A stretch of 64,000 nucleotides of DNA from Paracoccus pantotrophus (GCF_008824185.1 NZ_CP044426.1:2125001-2189000), one strand, 5' to 3'; counted from the stretch's first letter, positions 28,954 to 37,646 are shown. Numbers and translations are program-made. Notes: generated from the sequence alone by a model not told the origin.

Positions 28954-29906
28954 AACACCTTACCCTTGCCGCCGCCTTCGCCATGCTGGCCCTGCCCGCC
29001 CATGCCCAGGACAAGGTGACGCTGATCCTGGACTGGTTCGTGAACCCCGACCACGGCCCGATCATCGTGGCCCAGGAAAAGGGCTTCTTCGCCGAGGAAG
29101 GGCTGGAGGTCGAAGTCATCGCCCCCGCCGATCCCTCGGATCCGCCGAAACTGGTCGCCGCCGGCAAGGCCGATTACGCCATCAGCTACCAGCCGCAACT
29201 GCACCTGCAAGTGCATGAGGGCCTGCCGCTGAAACGCGTCGGCACCCTGGTCGCGACGCCCTTGAACTGCCTGATGGTCAAGGCCGACGGCCCGGTGCAG
29301 GAGATCGCCGACCTCAAGGGCAGGAAGATCGGCTATTCCGTCTCGGGCGTCGAGGAGGCGCTGGTCGGCCAGATCCTCAAGACCGCCGGCCTGACCATGC
29401 AGGATGTCGAGATGGTGAACGTGAACTGGTCGCTGTCGCCGGCGCTGATCGCCGGCCAGGTCGACGCCACCATCGGCGCCTATCGCAATTTCGAGCTGAC
29501 GCAGATGCGGCTGGAGGGCACTCAGGGCAAATGCTTCTTCGTCGAGGAACAGGGCGTGCCGACCTATGACGAGCTGATCTTCGTCGCCAACCCGGCCGAT
29601 CTGGACCTGGACCGCACCCGCCGCCTGCTGCACGCGGTCGAACGCGGCGCGCAATACATGGTCAACCACCCGGACGAGGCCTGGGAGCTGTTCTCGGCCA
29701 CCGCGCCCGATCTCAAGGACGAGCTGAACGCCGAAGCCTGGAAGGACACGCTGCCGCGCTTCTCGCAATCGCCGGCGGCGCTGGACCAGGGCCGCTATGC
29801 CCGGTTCGAAGCCTTCCTGCACGAGGCCGGGCTGGTCGACAGCGTGCTGCCGGTCTCGGACCTGGCCCTGGACGTGGCGGCGCAGGACATGGGGGCGGCG
29901 CAATGA
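28950..29906 (+). CDS. thiY: Pyrimidine precursor ABC transporter binding protein (ThiY)
   Basis: A 318-residue periplasmic binding protein of the NMT1/THI5-like family, with a signal peptide (1-20, AHA-QD). The start TLILDWFVNPDHGPIIVAQEKGFF and the conserved LNCLMVKADGPV resemble ThiY, which binds formylaminopyrimidine or HMP. It is encoded with tenA and thiX, so it probably delivers degraded-thiamin pyrimidines for salvage. Confidence 0.92.
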   Translation: MKHLTLAAAFAMLALPAHAQDKVTLILDWFVNPDHGPIIVAQEKGFFAEEGLEVEVIAPADPSDPPKLVAAGKADYAISYQPQLHLQVHEGLPLKRVGTLVATPLNCLMVKADGPVQEIADLKGRKIGYSVSGVEEALVGQILKTAGLTMQDVEMVNVNWSLSPALIAGQVDATIGAYRNFELTQMRLEGTQGKCFFVEEQGVPTYDELIFVANPADLDLDRTRRLLHAVERGAQYMVNHPDEAWELFSATAPDLKDELNAEAWKDTLPRFSQSPAALDQGRYARFEAFLHEAGLVDSVLPVSDLALDVAAQDMGAAQ

Positions 29907-30577
29907 GCCGCTACGGAGACGCCTTCGCCGCCTGGCGGGCCGCGGCGCAGCCCGACTGGGACGCCTATACCCGCCACCCCTTCGTCGAAGGGCTGCGCGA
30001 CGGCACGCTGCCGCAATCGCGCTTCCTGACCTATCTGGTACAGGATTACCTGTTCCTGCAAAACTTCTCGCGCGCCTGGGCGCTGGCGGTGGTCAAGGCC
30101 GGAGACCTCGACGAGATGCGGGCCTGTTCGGCCACGGTCCACACGCTTCTGGATCACGAGATGGGCCTGCATGTGCAGACCTGCGCCCGCGCCGGCATGG
30201 GCCCCGAGGTGCTGGCCAATGCGCAAGAGGCCGTCACCAATATCGCATATACCCGCTATGTTCTGGAATCCGGCTATTCGGGCGATTTCCTTGACCTCTT
30301 GGCGGCGCTGATGCCCTGCGTGCTGGGCTATGGCGAAATCGGACTGCGGCTCCAGGCCGAGGCGGCACCCGACACGCCCTATCGCGAATGGATCGACACC
30401 TATGCCGGCGCCGAATACCAGGCCGCCTGCATCTCGGCCGGCGAGCTGCTGGACAATGCCCTCCGCAAGCGGCTGGGCGATACGCCCCGGCAAAGCCCGC
30501 GCTGGGCCGCGCTGTCGGATCGCTTCGCCACCGCCACGCGGCTCGAAGTCGCCTTCTGGGAGCTGGGCCGCGCATGA
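29903..30577 (+). CDS. tenA: Aminopyrimidine aminohydrolase TenA
   Basis: Converts aminopyrimidine from degraded thiamin to HMP. The 224-residue all-helical protein has Asp48 (VQDYLF), catalytic Cys139 in LMPCVLGYGEIG and a conserved glutamate near the C-terminus (AFWELG). These place it in the cysteine class of TenA. It overlaps both neighbours by four bases and works with the ThiXYZ importer. Confidence 0.95.
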   Translation: MSRYGDAFAAWRAAAQPDWDAYTRHPFVEGLRDGTLPQSRFLTYLVQDYLFLQNFSRAWALAVVKAGDLDEMRACSATVHTLLDHEMGLHVQTCARAGMGPEVLANAQEAVTNIAYTRYVLESGYSGDFLDLLAALMPCVLGYGEIGLRLQAEAAPDTPYREWIDTYAGAEYQAACISAGELLDNALRKRLGDTPRQSPRWAALSDRFATATRLEVAFWELGRA

Positions 30578-31367
30578 CCGCCGCGGCGGCCTCGGTTCGC
30601 GGCCGCGCCTGGGTCGGCGAGGCGCCGCTGTTCGCGCCGGTAGACCTGGTGCTGGAACCCGGCGGTTGGACCTGCCTGCTCGGCCCCTCGGGCGTCGGCA
30701 AATCGACCATCCTGCGGCTGATCGCCGGACTGGAAACCGGCGCGCGCTTCGAGGGCGAGGTGACGCGCAACCAGCCCGTTGCCCTGATGGCGCAGGATCC
30801 GGGCCTGATCCCCTGGCTGGACGTGACCGGCAATGTCACGCTGGGCGCGCGCCTGCGCGGCACGCTGCGGGCTTCTTTCTTGTCCAAATATCCCGGGGGA
30901 CGCCCATCCGGCCCCATCGAGGGGCCGGATGGGCGGGGGCAGAGCCCCCGGCCGACCCCGCCACCCGCGCGGCCCGTCTGATCAAGGCCGTGGGCCTGGC
31001 CGACCGCGCCCATCACCTGCCCGCCAACCTGTCGGGCGGCCAGCGCCAGCGCACAGCCCTGGCCCGGACGCTGTTCGAGGACCGGCCGCTGGTGCTGCTG
31101 GACGAGCCCTTTTCGGCGCTGGACGCGCGCACGCGGGCGCAGATGCAGGATCTCGCGGCGCGGCTGCTCGACGACCGCACGGTGCTCCTGGTCACGCATG
31201 ACCCCGCCGAGGCCGCGCGGCTCGGCGACCGCATCCTGCTCTTGCGCGGGACGGGGCTGACCGAATGGCCCCGGCCCGCCCCGCGCCCGAAAGGCGCCGC
31301 CCGGCCCTATGACGCGCCCGAGGTGCTGGCGCTGCAAGCCGAGCTGATGCGGGGGATGATGGCATGA
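30574..31367 (+). pseudogene. thiZ: ThiZ ABC ATP-binding protein, interrupted by an 80-bp repeat
   Basis: ATPase of the pyrimidine importer, here broken. Codons from ATG 30574 encode Walker A GPSGVGKST and the Q-loop MAQDPG in one frame, which enters the repeat at 30871 and stops at 30981 (135 residues). The second half, in another frame from 30951, has the signature LSGGQRQRTALARTL, Walker B VLLLDEPF and the H-loop VTHDP. Removing 30871-30950 (80 bp) exactly restores one frame reading GTLRADPATRAARL across the join. Without functional ThiZ, the importer lacks its own ATPase unless another supplies it. Confidence 0.9.
30871..30950 (-). repeat. Dispersed hairpin repeat inserted in thiZ (copy C)
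   Basis: The 80-bp insert carries the repeat core in minus orientation (CTTCTTTCTTGTCCAAATATCCC). A perfect 15-bp hairpin follows (30901-30915 with 30921-30935), then a second hairpin CGGGGGC/GCCCCCG (30934-30940 with 30944-30950). The core matches copies A, B1 and B2. A GC at each boundary could be a 2-bp target duplication. Confidence 0.8.
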
Positions 31368-32095
31368 GAACCGTCGTGACCCTGGCCGTCACCATCCTGG
31401 CCCTGTGGCAGGGGGTGATCTGGCTGGCCGGCATGCCGCCCTTCCTGCTGCCCTCGCCGCTGGCCGTGACCGAGGCGCTGTGGCTGAACCGGGCCGAGAT
31501 CGCCCGCCATGCCGGCTTCACCCTGACCGAGGTGATGCTGGGCTTCATCCTCGGCTCCACGCTCGGCGCCGCTCTCGCGGTGGCGATGGGGTTCTCGCAG
31601 AGGCTGGCCGACGTGCTGCGGCCGATCCTGACCTTTAGCCAGACCATCCCGGTCTTTGCGCTCGCGCCGATCCTGACGCTGTGGCTGGGTTTCGGCATGG
31701 CGCCCAAGATCGCCATGACCGTGCTGATCGTGTTCTTCCCGGTGGCCAGCGCCTTCCTGGACGGGCTGATGCGCACGCCGCAGGCGGCGCTGGACCTGGC
31801 GCAGGTCATGGGCGCCGGCCGCATCCGCATCATGCGCCACCTGCGCATCCCGGCGGCGCTGCCCAGCCTGGCCACCGGGCTGCGGCTGGCGGCGGTCTAT
31901 GCGCCCATCGGCGCGGTGATCGGCGAATGGGTCGGCGGCGCGCGCGGCCTGGGCGCGCTGATGATCCATGCCAACGGCCGGATGAAGACCGACCTGGTCT
32001 TTGCCGCGCTGCTGGTCTTGTCGGTGATGACGGTGATCTTCGCCAGGGCGGTGGCCATCGCGCTGCACCGGCTGCTCAGCCGCTACGGCGTCTAG
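31364..32095 (+). CDS. thiX: Pyrimidine precursor ABC transporter permease (ThiX)
   Basis: A 243-residue inner-membrane permease of the SsuC/TauC type with about six hydrophobic segments and the EAA-like loop ALDLAQVMGAGRIRIMRHLRIPAALPS (about 140-167) that contacts the ATPase. It overlaps the end of thiZ by four bases and is itself intact. Its stop codon overlaps the stop of convergent mobA within a CTAG. Confidence 0.93.
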   Translation: MRTVVTLAVTILALWQGVIWLAGMPPFLLPSPLAVTEALWLNRAEIARHAGFTLTEVMLGFILGSTLGAALAVAMGFSQRLADVLRPILTFSQTIPVFALAPILTLWLGFGMAPKIAMTVLIVFFPVASAFLDGLMRTPQAALDLAQVMGAGRIRIMRHLRIPAALPSLATGLRLAAVYAPIGAVIGEWVGGARGLGALMIHANGRMKTDLVFAALLVLSVMTVIFARAVAIALHRLLSRYGV

Positions 32096-32694
32096 AGCAG
32101 GCGCGCGGCGCGGGCCAGATCCTCGGGAGTGTTGAGGTTCAGGAACGGGTCCAGGGGGCGGCTGTCGAACACCGCCCGCCCCGGATCATGCGCGGCCGCG
32201 AACTGGCCGATCCGGTGCAGCCCCGATTCCAGCGCCTCGCGCAACTCCCCGCGCAGCGCGACCGGCCAGAGCGCGCAGGTCGGATGGTCGCGCAACTGCC
32301 CGCTGTCATCCGGGCTTGCGGCGATGGCCATGCCCGAGCGGCCGGCCGCCTCGCGCAGCCGATGCACCAGATCCTCGGGCAGAAAGGGCGTGTCGACGCT
32401 GACGCTGACCACGCTCTGGGCGCCCTCGCCCGCCGCCCATTCCATGCCGGCCAGGACCCCGGCCAAGGGCCCGGCGAAGCCGCCGATGCCGTCGGCGATC
32501 ACCGGCAGCCCATAGGCCGCGAATTGCTCCGCCTCGCCATTGGCGTTGAGCGCCAGCATCCCGCATTGCGGCGCAAGCCGCGCGATCACCCGCGACAGCA
32601 GGGTCTCTCCCGCCAGCATCCGCAGCGCCTTGTTGCCGCCGCCCATGCGGCGCGACAGGCCCCCGGCCAGGATGACGGCGGGAACCGGGTTCAT
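32092..32694 (-). CDS. mobA: Molybdenum cofactor guanylyltransferase
   Basis: Adds GMP to molybdopterin to form the MGD cofactor needed by enzymes such as formate dehydrogenase. The 200-residue protein opens with AVILAGGLSRRMGGGNKAL, the nucleotidyltransferase loop, and has VSVDTPFLP for metal binding. The ATG at 32694 overlaps the stop of the upstream secreted-protein gene, so mobA is the last gene of the PQQ-associated operon. The Sec formate dehydrogenase at 62294 would use its product. Confidence 0.95.
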   Translation of the reverse strand: MNPVPAVILAGGLSRRMGGGNKALRMLAGETLLSRVIARLAPQCGMLALNANGEAEQFAAYGLPVIADGIGGFAGPLAGVLAGMEWAAGEGAQSVVSVSVDTPFLPEDLVHRLREAAGRSGMAIAASPDDSGQLRDHPTCALWPVALRGELREALESGLHRIGQFAAAHDPGRAVFDSRPLDPFLNLNTPEDLARAARLL

Positions 32695-33287
32695 CGCAGC
32701 CCCGCCGCGATGGCGCGGGCCAGCGCGAACACCCGCTGCTCCAGGATCACCGGCGTCTCGCAGACATAGGTCAGGGCCTGCTGGCGGTCCTGGAAGATGC
32801 GCATGTCCCAGTCGAGCCGCTCTTCCTCGGCGTCGATGGCGTCGAAATCGGGCGTTTCTGCCTTTTGCATCTGTTCCATCTTGGCACGGTGATCCTCGAT
32901 CCTTTGTGCCAGATCGACCTGCTTGTGGCCATAGCGCGCGATACCGGCGATCAGCGCCGCGCGATGCGGCTCGATCCGGTCGAAGATCGCCACCATCAGC
33001 GCCGTCAGCTTCTGGTTGTCGGCATCCCTGGCAAATTCGGCGATCTCGGCCTCGGCCTCGGCCAGCGGCAGGCGGCGCTGCTCCAGCCGGTCGGCCAGGG
33101 CGGCGATCTCGGGCGTGCGGGCCAGCTCGCGCGCGGCCTCGTCCGGCTCGGGCCCGCTCCACATCTGGCCCAGCGACAGGTGCGGCTGCTTGCGCTGCAC
33201 GCAGGGCCAGTCGGGATCGGTGCCGTTTTCCGCCCGCGCCGCGCCGGCACCGGCGGCCAGGCAAAGCGCCAGAACCAGGTATCTCAT
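32691..33287 (-). CDS. Secreted helical protein of the PQQ-associated operon
   Basis: A 198-residue protein with a clear signal peptide (1-19, ARA-EN). The rest is rich in Glu, Ala and Arg and predicted helical, with two cysteines (PWPCVQRK near the start and YVCETP near the end) that could form a disulfide. Overlaps of four bases join it to the ABC permease upstream and to mobA downstream. I do not recognise a named family; the context suggests a periplasmic accessory of PQQ-alcohol oxidation. Confidence 0.75.
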   Translation of the reverse strand: MRYLVLALCLAAGAGAARAENGTDPDWPCVQRKQPHLSLGQMWSGPEPDEAARELARTPEIAALADRLEQRRLPLAEAEAEIAEFARDADNQKLTALMVAIFDRIEPHRAALIAGIARYGHKQVDLAQRIEDHRAKMEQMQKAETPDFDAIDAEEERLDWDMRIFQDRQQALTYVCETPVILEQRVFALARAIAAGLR

Positions 33288-34120
33288 GCTCCCCCCTTTC
33301 GCCGGGCCCAGAGCCCCTTGGCCGGATCATACATGATGACGGCCCCTGCAAAGAACAGGATCAGGCAACCCGACACCACCAAGAAGGACAGAAGATCGAA
33401 GCGCGCGTAAAGGGCAAAGCGGATCAACTCCACCGCATGGGTGAAGGGATTGGCCGCGCAGATGTCGTGCAGCAGCGGCGAGCTTTCGTTCATCCGCCAC
33501 AGCGGGTAAAGCGCGCTGGAGGCGAAAAACATCGGGAAGATGACGAAATTCATCACGCCCGCGAAGTTTTCCAGCTGGCGGATGGCCGAGGACAGGAACA
33601 GCCCCATCGCCCCCAGCATCAGCCCCGACAGGAACAGCGCCGGCAGCACCGCCAGATAGCCGACGGGCGGCGGCTCGACCCGCCAGAACCAGGCGATGAC
33701 CAGGAAGGCATAGACCTGGATGATCGACACGATCACCCCGGCGACCAGCTTGCTGGCCAGCAGGAACCAGCGCGGAAACGGGCTGACCAGCAGGGTGCGC
33801 ATCGCCCCCGTCTCGCGGTCATGCACCATCGAGAGCGAGCTTTGCATGCCGTTGAACAGCTGGATCATCGCGCAAAGGCCGGGGGTCACATAGACCTCGT
33901 AAAGCACATAGGTCTGGTAGGGCGGCGTGATCGACAGGCCCAGCACGGCGCGAAACCCGGCGGCAAAGATGAACAGCCAGACCAGCGGCCGCACCAGCGC
34001 CGCCAGGAAACGGCCGCGCTGGTTGACGAAGCGCAGGGTCTCGCGCCGGGCAATGCCCAGGAAAGCGGTCAGCCACATGCGCGGGGTCAGGCGCGGTCCG
34101 GCCGGGTGGCGCGCGCTCAT
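33284..34120 (-). CDS. ABC-2 type permease of the PQQ-alcohol dehydrogenase system
   Basis: A 278-residue membrane protein of the ABC-2 family with six hydrophobic segments and a cytoplasmic N-terminus. It is paired by a four-base overlap with the ATP-binding gene upstream. Homologous pairs occur beside PQQ-dependent alcohol dehydrogenases in many proteobacteria (PedC-like permease); the transported molecule is not established. Confidence 0.9.
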   Translation of the reverse strand: MSARHPAGPRLTPRMWLTAFLGIARRETLRFVNQRGRFLAALVRPLVWLFIFAAGFRAVLGLSITPPYQTYVLYEVYVTPGLCAMIQLFNGMQSSLSMVHDRETGAMRTLLVSPFPRWFLLASKLVAGVIVSIIQVYAFLVIAWFWRVEPPPVGYLAVLPALFLSGLMLGAMGLFLSSAIRQLENFAGVMNFVIFPMFFASSALYPLWRMNESSPLLHDICAANPFTHAVELIRFALYARFDLLSFLVVSGCLILFFAGAVIMYDPAKGLWARRKGGA

Positions 34121-34836
34121 ACCTGTTCCCCCGTCAGGCGCAGGAAGGTCGCGGTCAGGTCGTCGCCGCCGATGGCGCCGGCATTGCCGCGGGCCAGCAC
34201 CTCGCCCTTGTGCAGGATGACCAGCCCGTCCTCGGGGCGGATCTCGTCCAGGATATGCGTGGCCCAGAGCGCCGAGACCCCGCCGCGGGTCAGCCCACGG
34301 GTCAGCGCCACCACCTCGGCGCGGGATTTCACGTCAAGCCCGACGGTCGGCTCGTCCAGCAGCAGGATCTCGGGGCGGTGGATCAGGGCGCGGGCGATCT
34401 CGGCCCGGCGTTGCTGGCCGCCCGACAGCGCCGAGACCCTGGCATGCAGCCGGTCCGACAGATCGACCTGCGCCAGCACCTCGATGCTGCGCGCCCGCGC
34501 CTCGCGCCGCGGGATGCCGTGCAGCGCGGCGTGATAGTCCAGGTTCTGCGCCACGGTCAGGTCGGCGTCCAGCGCGCGGGACTGGAACACCACCCCCAGC
34601 CGCGCCAGCGCCGCACCGGGCTGGCGGCGCAGGTCGTGGCCCGCCACCTCGATCCGGCCCGAGCGGTTGTCGTAAAGCCGGGTGATCAGCGAGAACAGCG
34701 TGGTCTTGCCGGCGCCGTTCACCCCCAGCAGCGCGGTGAAGCCGCCGCGCGGCACGGTCAGCGACACATCCTTCAGCGCGGGGAAGCGGCCGAAACTGTG
34801 GCTGACATGCTGGATGGAAAGCGCGTCCTGCGGCAT
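34117..34836 (-). CDS. ABC ATP-binding protein of the PQQ-alcohol dehydrogenase system
   Basis: A 239-residue ATPase with Walker A GVNGAGKTT, signature LSGGQQRRAEIARAL, Walker B ILLLDEPTVGLD and switch histidine in ATHILDE. ATG 34836 gives the normal N-terminus; the frame upstream to 34983 runs into the preceding gene. The sequence fits the exporter-type ATPases associated with PQQ alcohol dehydrogenases. A GC-rich hairpin (34845-34866) lies just upstream in the 37-bp gap. Confidence 0.92.
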   Translation of the reverse strand: MPQDALSIQHVSHSFGRFPALKDVSLTVPRGGFTALLGVNGAGKTTLFSLITRLYDNRSGRIEVAGHDLRRQPGAALARLGVVFQSRALDADLTVAQNLDYHAALHGIPRREARARSIEVLAQVDLSDRLHARVSALSGGQQRRAEIARALIHRPEILLLDEPTVGLDVKSRAEVVALTRGLTRGGVSALWATHILDEIRPEDGLVILHKGEVLARGNAGAIGGDDLTATFLRLTGEQV

Positions 34837-34873
34837 CTGGCAAAGGGCGGGGCCGGGGCTCCGCCCCTCCTGC

Positions 34874-35452
34874 TTACTGGATATTGAACACCGCCTGCTG
34901 GGTTTCGCCCTGCGAGCCGGGGATCGACAGCGTATAGCGGCCCGGAACGATGGCGATGAAGCTGATCGTCGCGGTGCCGGCATCGTCGAATTCCAGCGAA
35001 TGCACGCCCATCGGCCGGATCTCGATGTCGTTGATCACCACCTCGTTGATCCAGATCGCGCGGAAGAAGTCGCCGCCCGACAGCGCCAGTTCCTGGCTGC
35101 CATCCGCATTGATGTCGAGACGATAGAAGCCGCCCGATTTCAGCTTGTATTCCGCGGTTGCCACCGGCTTGCCCGAGGCCAGCGTCAACGGCGCCAGGTC
35201 GGTGCGGTTGTCGCGCGCCATGATCCCCGAGAAGCCGTAATCGAACTTGGCCCCCGCCTCGTGCACGCCCCCGGCGGCATCGGCTGCTTCGCCGCCATCA
35301 TCATCGTCGTCGTCATCGTCATCCTGCTCGGCCGCGGCCGCGCCGTCGGTTGCGGCGCCGGCCTCGGGGCTGGCTTCGGGCGCGGTTTCCTGCGCCGCGG
35401 CAGGGGCGGCCAGCCCGGCCATGATTAGCAGGATGGTCAGCAAACGGGTCAT
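34874..35452 (-). CDS. Secreted protein with poly-aspartate linker, PQQ-associated operon
   Basis: A 192-residue protein with a signal peptide (1-20, AAA-QE). A low-complexity Ala/Glu/Pro segment follows and then an unbroken run of nine aspartates (about 43-51). After residue 70 comes a beta-rich domain (GGFYRLDINADG, VVINDIEIRP, FIAIVPGRYTLSIPG). ATG 35452 follows GGAGGAAG. The C-terminal domain looks cupredoxin-like, but without obvious copper ligands. The acidic run may bind metal ions or a basic partner such as a cytochrome; this is inference. Confidence 0.75.
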   Translation of the reverse strand: MTRLLTILLIMAGLAAPAAAQETAPEASPEAGAATDGAAAAEQDDDDDDDDDGGEAADAAGGVHEAGAKFDYGFSGIMARDNRTDLAPLTLASGKPVATAEYKLKSGGFYRLDINADGSQELALSGGDFFRAIWINEVVINDIEIRPMGVHSLEFDDAGTATISFIAIVPGRYTLSIPGSQGETQQAVFNIQ

Positions 35453-35478
35453 GGTTCTTCCTCCCTCTTGAACGCTCA

Positions 35479-36450
35479 TCAGTTGGGCGCGACGACCACG
35501 CCCCAGGGCTGCTGGCCCACGGGCACGGATTTGACGACCTTCAGCGCCGCCACGTCGATCACCGAGACATCGTTGGAATTGCCGTTGGTGGTGAACAGGT
35601 ATTTCTCGTCCGGGGTAAAGGCCATCTGCCAGACCCGCTGGCCGACCAGCAGGTAATCCTGGACCTCGTCCGTTTCGCCGTCGATCACGGCGACGCGGTT
35701 GGCCGGGCCCAGGGCGACGAAGACCTTGCTGCCGTCGGCGGTGACGCGCACGCCGACCGGCTGGATCGCCTCGGGCAGCACGCCGGGGATCTCGAAGCTG
35801 ATCTTCTTGGTGATCTGCTGCGTCGCCGGGTCGATCACGCTGACCGTGCCGCCGATTTCAGAACTGACGTAAAGCTTGGTCCCGGCATCGTTGAACTGCG
35901 CGAAGCGCGGGCGCGAATCCACCAGCACATTGGCAAAGATCTCGAAGCTTTCGCTGTCGATGAAATGCGCCATGTTGGTGGTTTCCGAGGTGTTGATGAC
36001 CACCTTGCCATCGGGGCTGACGCCCATGCCCTCGGGTTCGACCCCGACCGGGATCTCGGCCAGCACCTTGTGGGTCTGGGTATCGACCACGGTCACGAGG
36101 TTGTCGTCCTCGTTCGCGATGTAGAGCGGGTTGCCCGAGGGGTGCAGCACGAACAGCTCGGGGTCGGGGCCCGAGGGCAAGGTATGCATCTCCTCCATCG
36201 TCTCGGGATTGAAGACCCGCACCAGGTCGTCATCCGAGGCGCAGACGTAAAGTTCCTTCCCGTCCGGGCTGATGGTGATGCCGCGCGGGCGGGCGCCGAC
36301 CGGATAGGTGCCGATCACCTCCAGCGTCTCGCTGTCCAGCACGGTGACGTCATTGCCCTTTTCGTTGCTGACGAAGACCCGGTTGGCAGCGGCGGGCAGG
36401 GCGAAACCCAGGCACAGGGCCGAGGTCAGGATGGCGGTTGCAGCTTTCAT
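35479..36450 (-). CDS. PQQ-associated YVTN beta-propeller protein
   Basis: A 323-residue periplasmic protein with a signal peptide (1-22) and seven YVTN-type repeats, such as VFVSNEKGNDVTVLDSETLEVIG and SVIDVAALKVVKSVPVG. The family is found in operons with PQQ-dependent alcohol dehydrogenases and the ABC system around it; its exact role is not known. The GAGGTG ribosome-binding site overlaps the stop of the upstream binding-protein gene. Confidence 0.92.
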   Translation of the reverse strand: MKAATAILTSALCLGFALPAAANRVFVSNEKGNDVTVLDSETLEVIGTYPVGARPRGITISPDGKELYVCASDDDLVRVFNPETMEEMHTLPSGPDPELFVLHPSGNPLYIANEDDNLVTVVDTQTHKVLAEIPVGVEPEGMGVSPDGKVVINTSETTNMAHFIDSESFEIFANVLVDSRPRFAQFNDAGTKLYVSSEIGGTVSVIDPATQQITKKISFEIPGVLPEAIQPVGVRVTADGSKVFVALGPANRVAVIDGETDEVQDYLLVGQRVWQMAFTPDEKYLFTTNGNSNDVSVIDVAALKVVKSVPVGQQPWGVVVAPN

Positions 36451-36458
36451 CTTTCACC

Positions 36459-37646
36459 TCAGAACTTGCATTCGGTTTCGGGCCGGTCGAAGCCCAGCGT
36501 GTCCAGTGCCGAGCTTTGGTGCAGATACTGGTCTTGCGGGCTGACCGAGGCGGTAACGGAATCGGTGGCCAAGAGGATCGGCTGGCGCAGCTGGTGGTCC
36601 CAGTCGCGGATCGTCAGCTTCTGGCCCTTGAAGCCCGCCACCTCGAAATTCTCGGACAGCATGAATTCTTTCAGCGTGGCCGGATCGGTGCTTTGCGTGC
36701 GCGTCGCCGCCTCGCCGATCATGCGCAGCGCGATCCAGGTCTGGTAATCCTCCTCGCGGATCGGGCGGCCGGCGAGCTTTTCGAAACGGTTCTGGAACTG
36801 CGTCGCCCCCCAGGCCTCCAGCGAGGGCGCCCAGCTGCGCGGCACCAGCCCGGCCGAGCCGGCGACCGGACGCGGATCCCAGGTCGCATAGGGCAGCCAG
36901 TCGGCAAAGACGCCGTTCTCATCCGCCGCGATCAGCACGTCATGGGCCGGCGCGCGCTGGGTGAAGACCGGCATCTGCTGCTGGACCTGCACATGGCCGC
37001 TGTCGCTGCGCCGGCTGCCGCCGGTATCCTCATAGGTCCGCGTCTCGACAATCCTGGCGCCGAACTTGGTCGCGGCGCGGCGATAGGCATCGGCCAGAGC
37101 CACGTCCTCGGGATGGCTGCCGGCGATCAGAAACCAGTTGGACCACTTCTTCCACATCAGGAATTGCGCCAGCGCATCGGCCAGCATGGCATGGCTGGGC
37201 GCGGCATGGATCACGTTGAAGCGGCAATCCTGGCCGCGCAGGTGGTCGCCGCGTGCCCGCGCATTCAGCACCAGCGCACCGTCGCCAGCCTGGTCGGCGA
37301 GGGCCAGCGTCTGCGCATCATCGGCCAGCGTGACGATGAAGGGGATGCCCGCGGTCAGCAGCTTGTCCATCTCGGCCGCCGCGGTCTCGGGCGTGGCCGT
37401 GACCTCCAGCGCCTCGAAATCCTGGTTCATGAAGCGGCCGGTGGTGTCGTTGTCCTCGATGGCGAGCCGCGCGCCGGCAAAGCCCAGATCCTCGGGCGGG
37501 GCATCCAGCCGCGAGATCGGCGGCAGGCTGGGCACATCCACCCGCAGCACGGCGGCATGCACGGTCTGCGGGGCCGCGGCATCTTGCGCAAGGGCCGGAT
37601 TTGCCATGGACAAACCAGCCAAAAGTATGATGATTCTGCCTGTCAT
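36459..37646 (-). CDS. ABC substrate-binding protein of the PQQ-alcohol dehydrogenase system
   Basis: A 395-residue periplasmic protein with a signal peptide (1-20, ALA-QD) and a type I binding-protein fold. It is the first gene of the minus-strand operon that continues with the beta-propeller, the Asp-rich protein, both ABC components, the secreted protein and mobA. ATG 37646 follows GGGAGGAC; the longer frame to 38105 is antisense to other genes. The shared palindrome at 37737-37749 lies 91 bp upstream. Confidence 0.9.
   Translation of the reverse strand: MTGRIIILLAGLSMANPALAQDAAAPQTVHAAVLRVDVPSLPPISRLDAPPEDLGFAGARLAIEDNDTTGRFMNQDFEALEVTATPETAAAEMDKLLTAGIPFIVTLADDAQTLALADQAGDGALVLNARARGDHLRGQDCRFNVIHAAPSHAMLADALAQFLMWKKWSNWFLIAGSHPEDVALADAYRRAATKFGARIVETRTYEDTGGSRRSDSGHVQVQQQMPVFTQRAPAHDVLIAADENGVFADWLPYATWDPRPVAGSAGLVPRSWAPSLEAWGATQFQNRFEKLAGRPIREEDYQTWIALRMIGEAATRTQSTDPATLKEFMLSENFEVAGFKGQKLTIRDWDHQLRQPILLATDSVTASVSPQDQYLHQSSALDTLGFDRPETECKF

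Noticed and set aside
30871..30981. Programmed frameshift as explanation of the split thiZ
   Set aside because: No slippery site is apparent, and the disruption is an 80-bp hairpin element with other copies in the window, so an insertion is simpler.
32092..33351. A 419-codon frame that would fuse the secreted protein region with MobA
   Set aside because: The upstream part is a shadow of the 198-residue gene; MobA begins normally at 32694.
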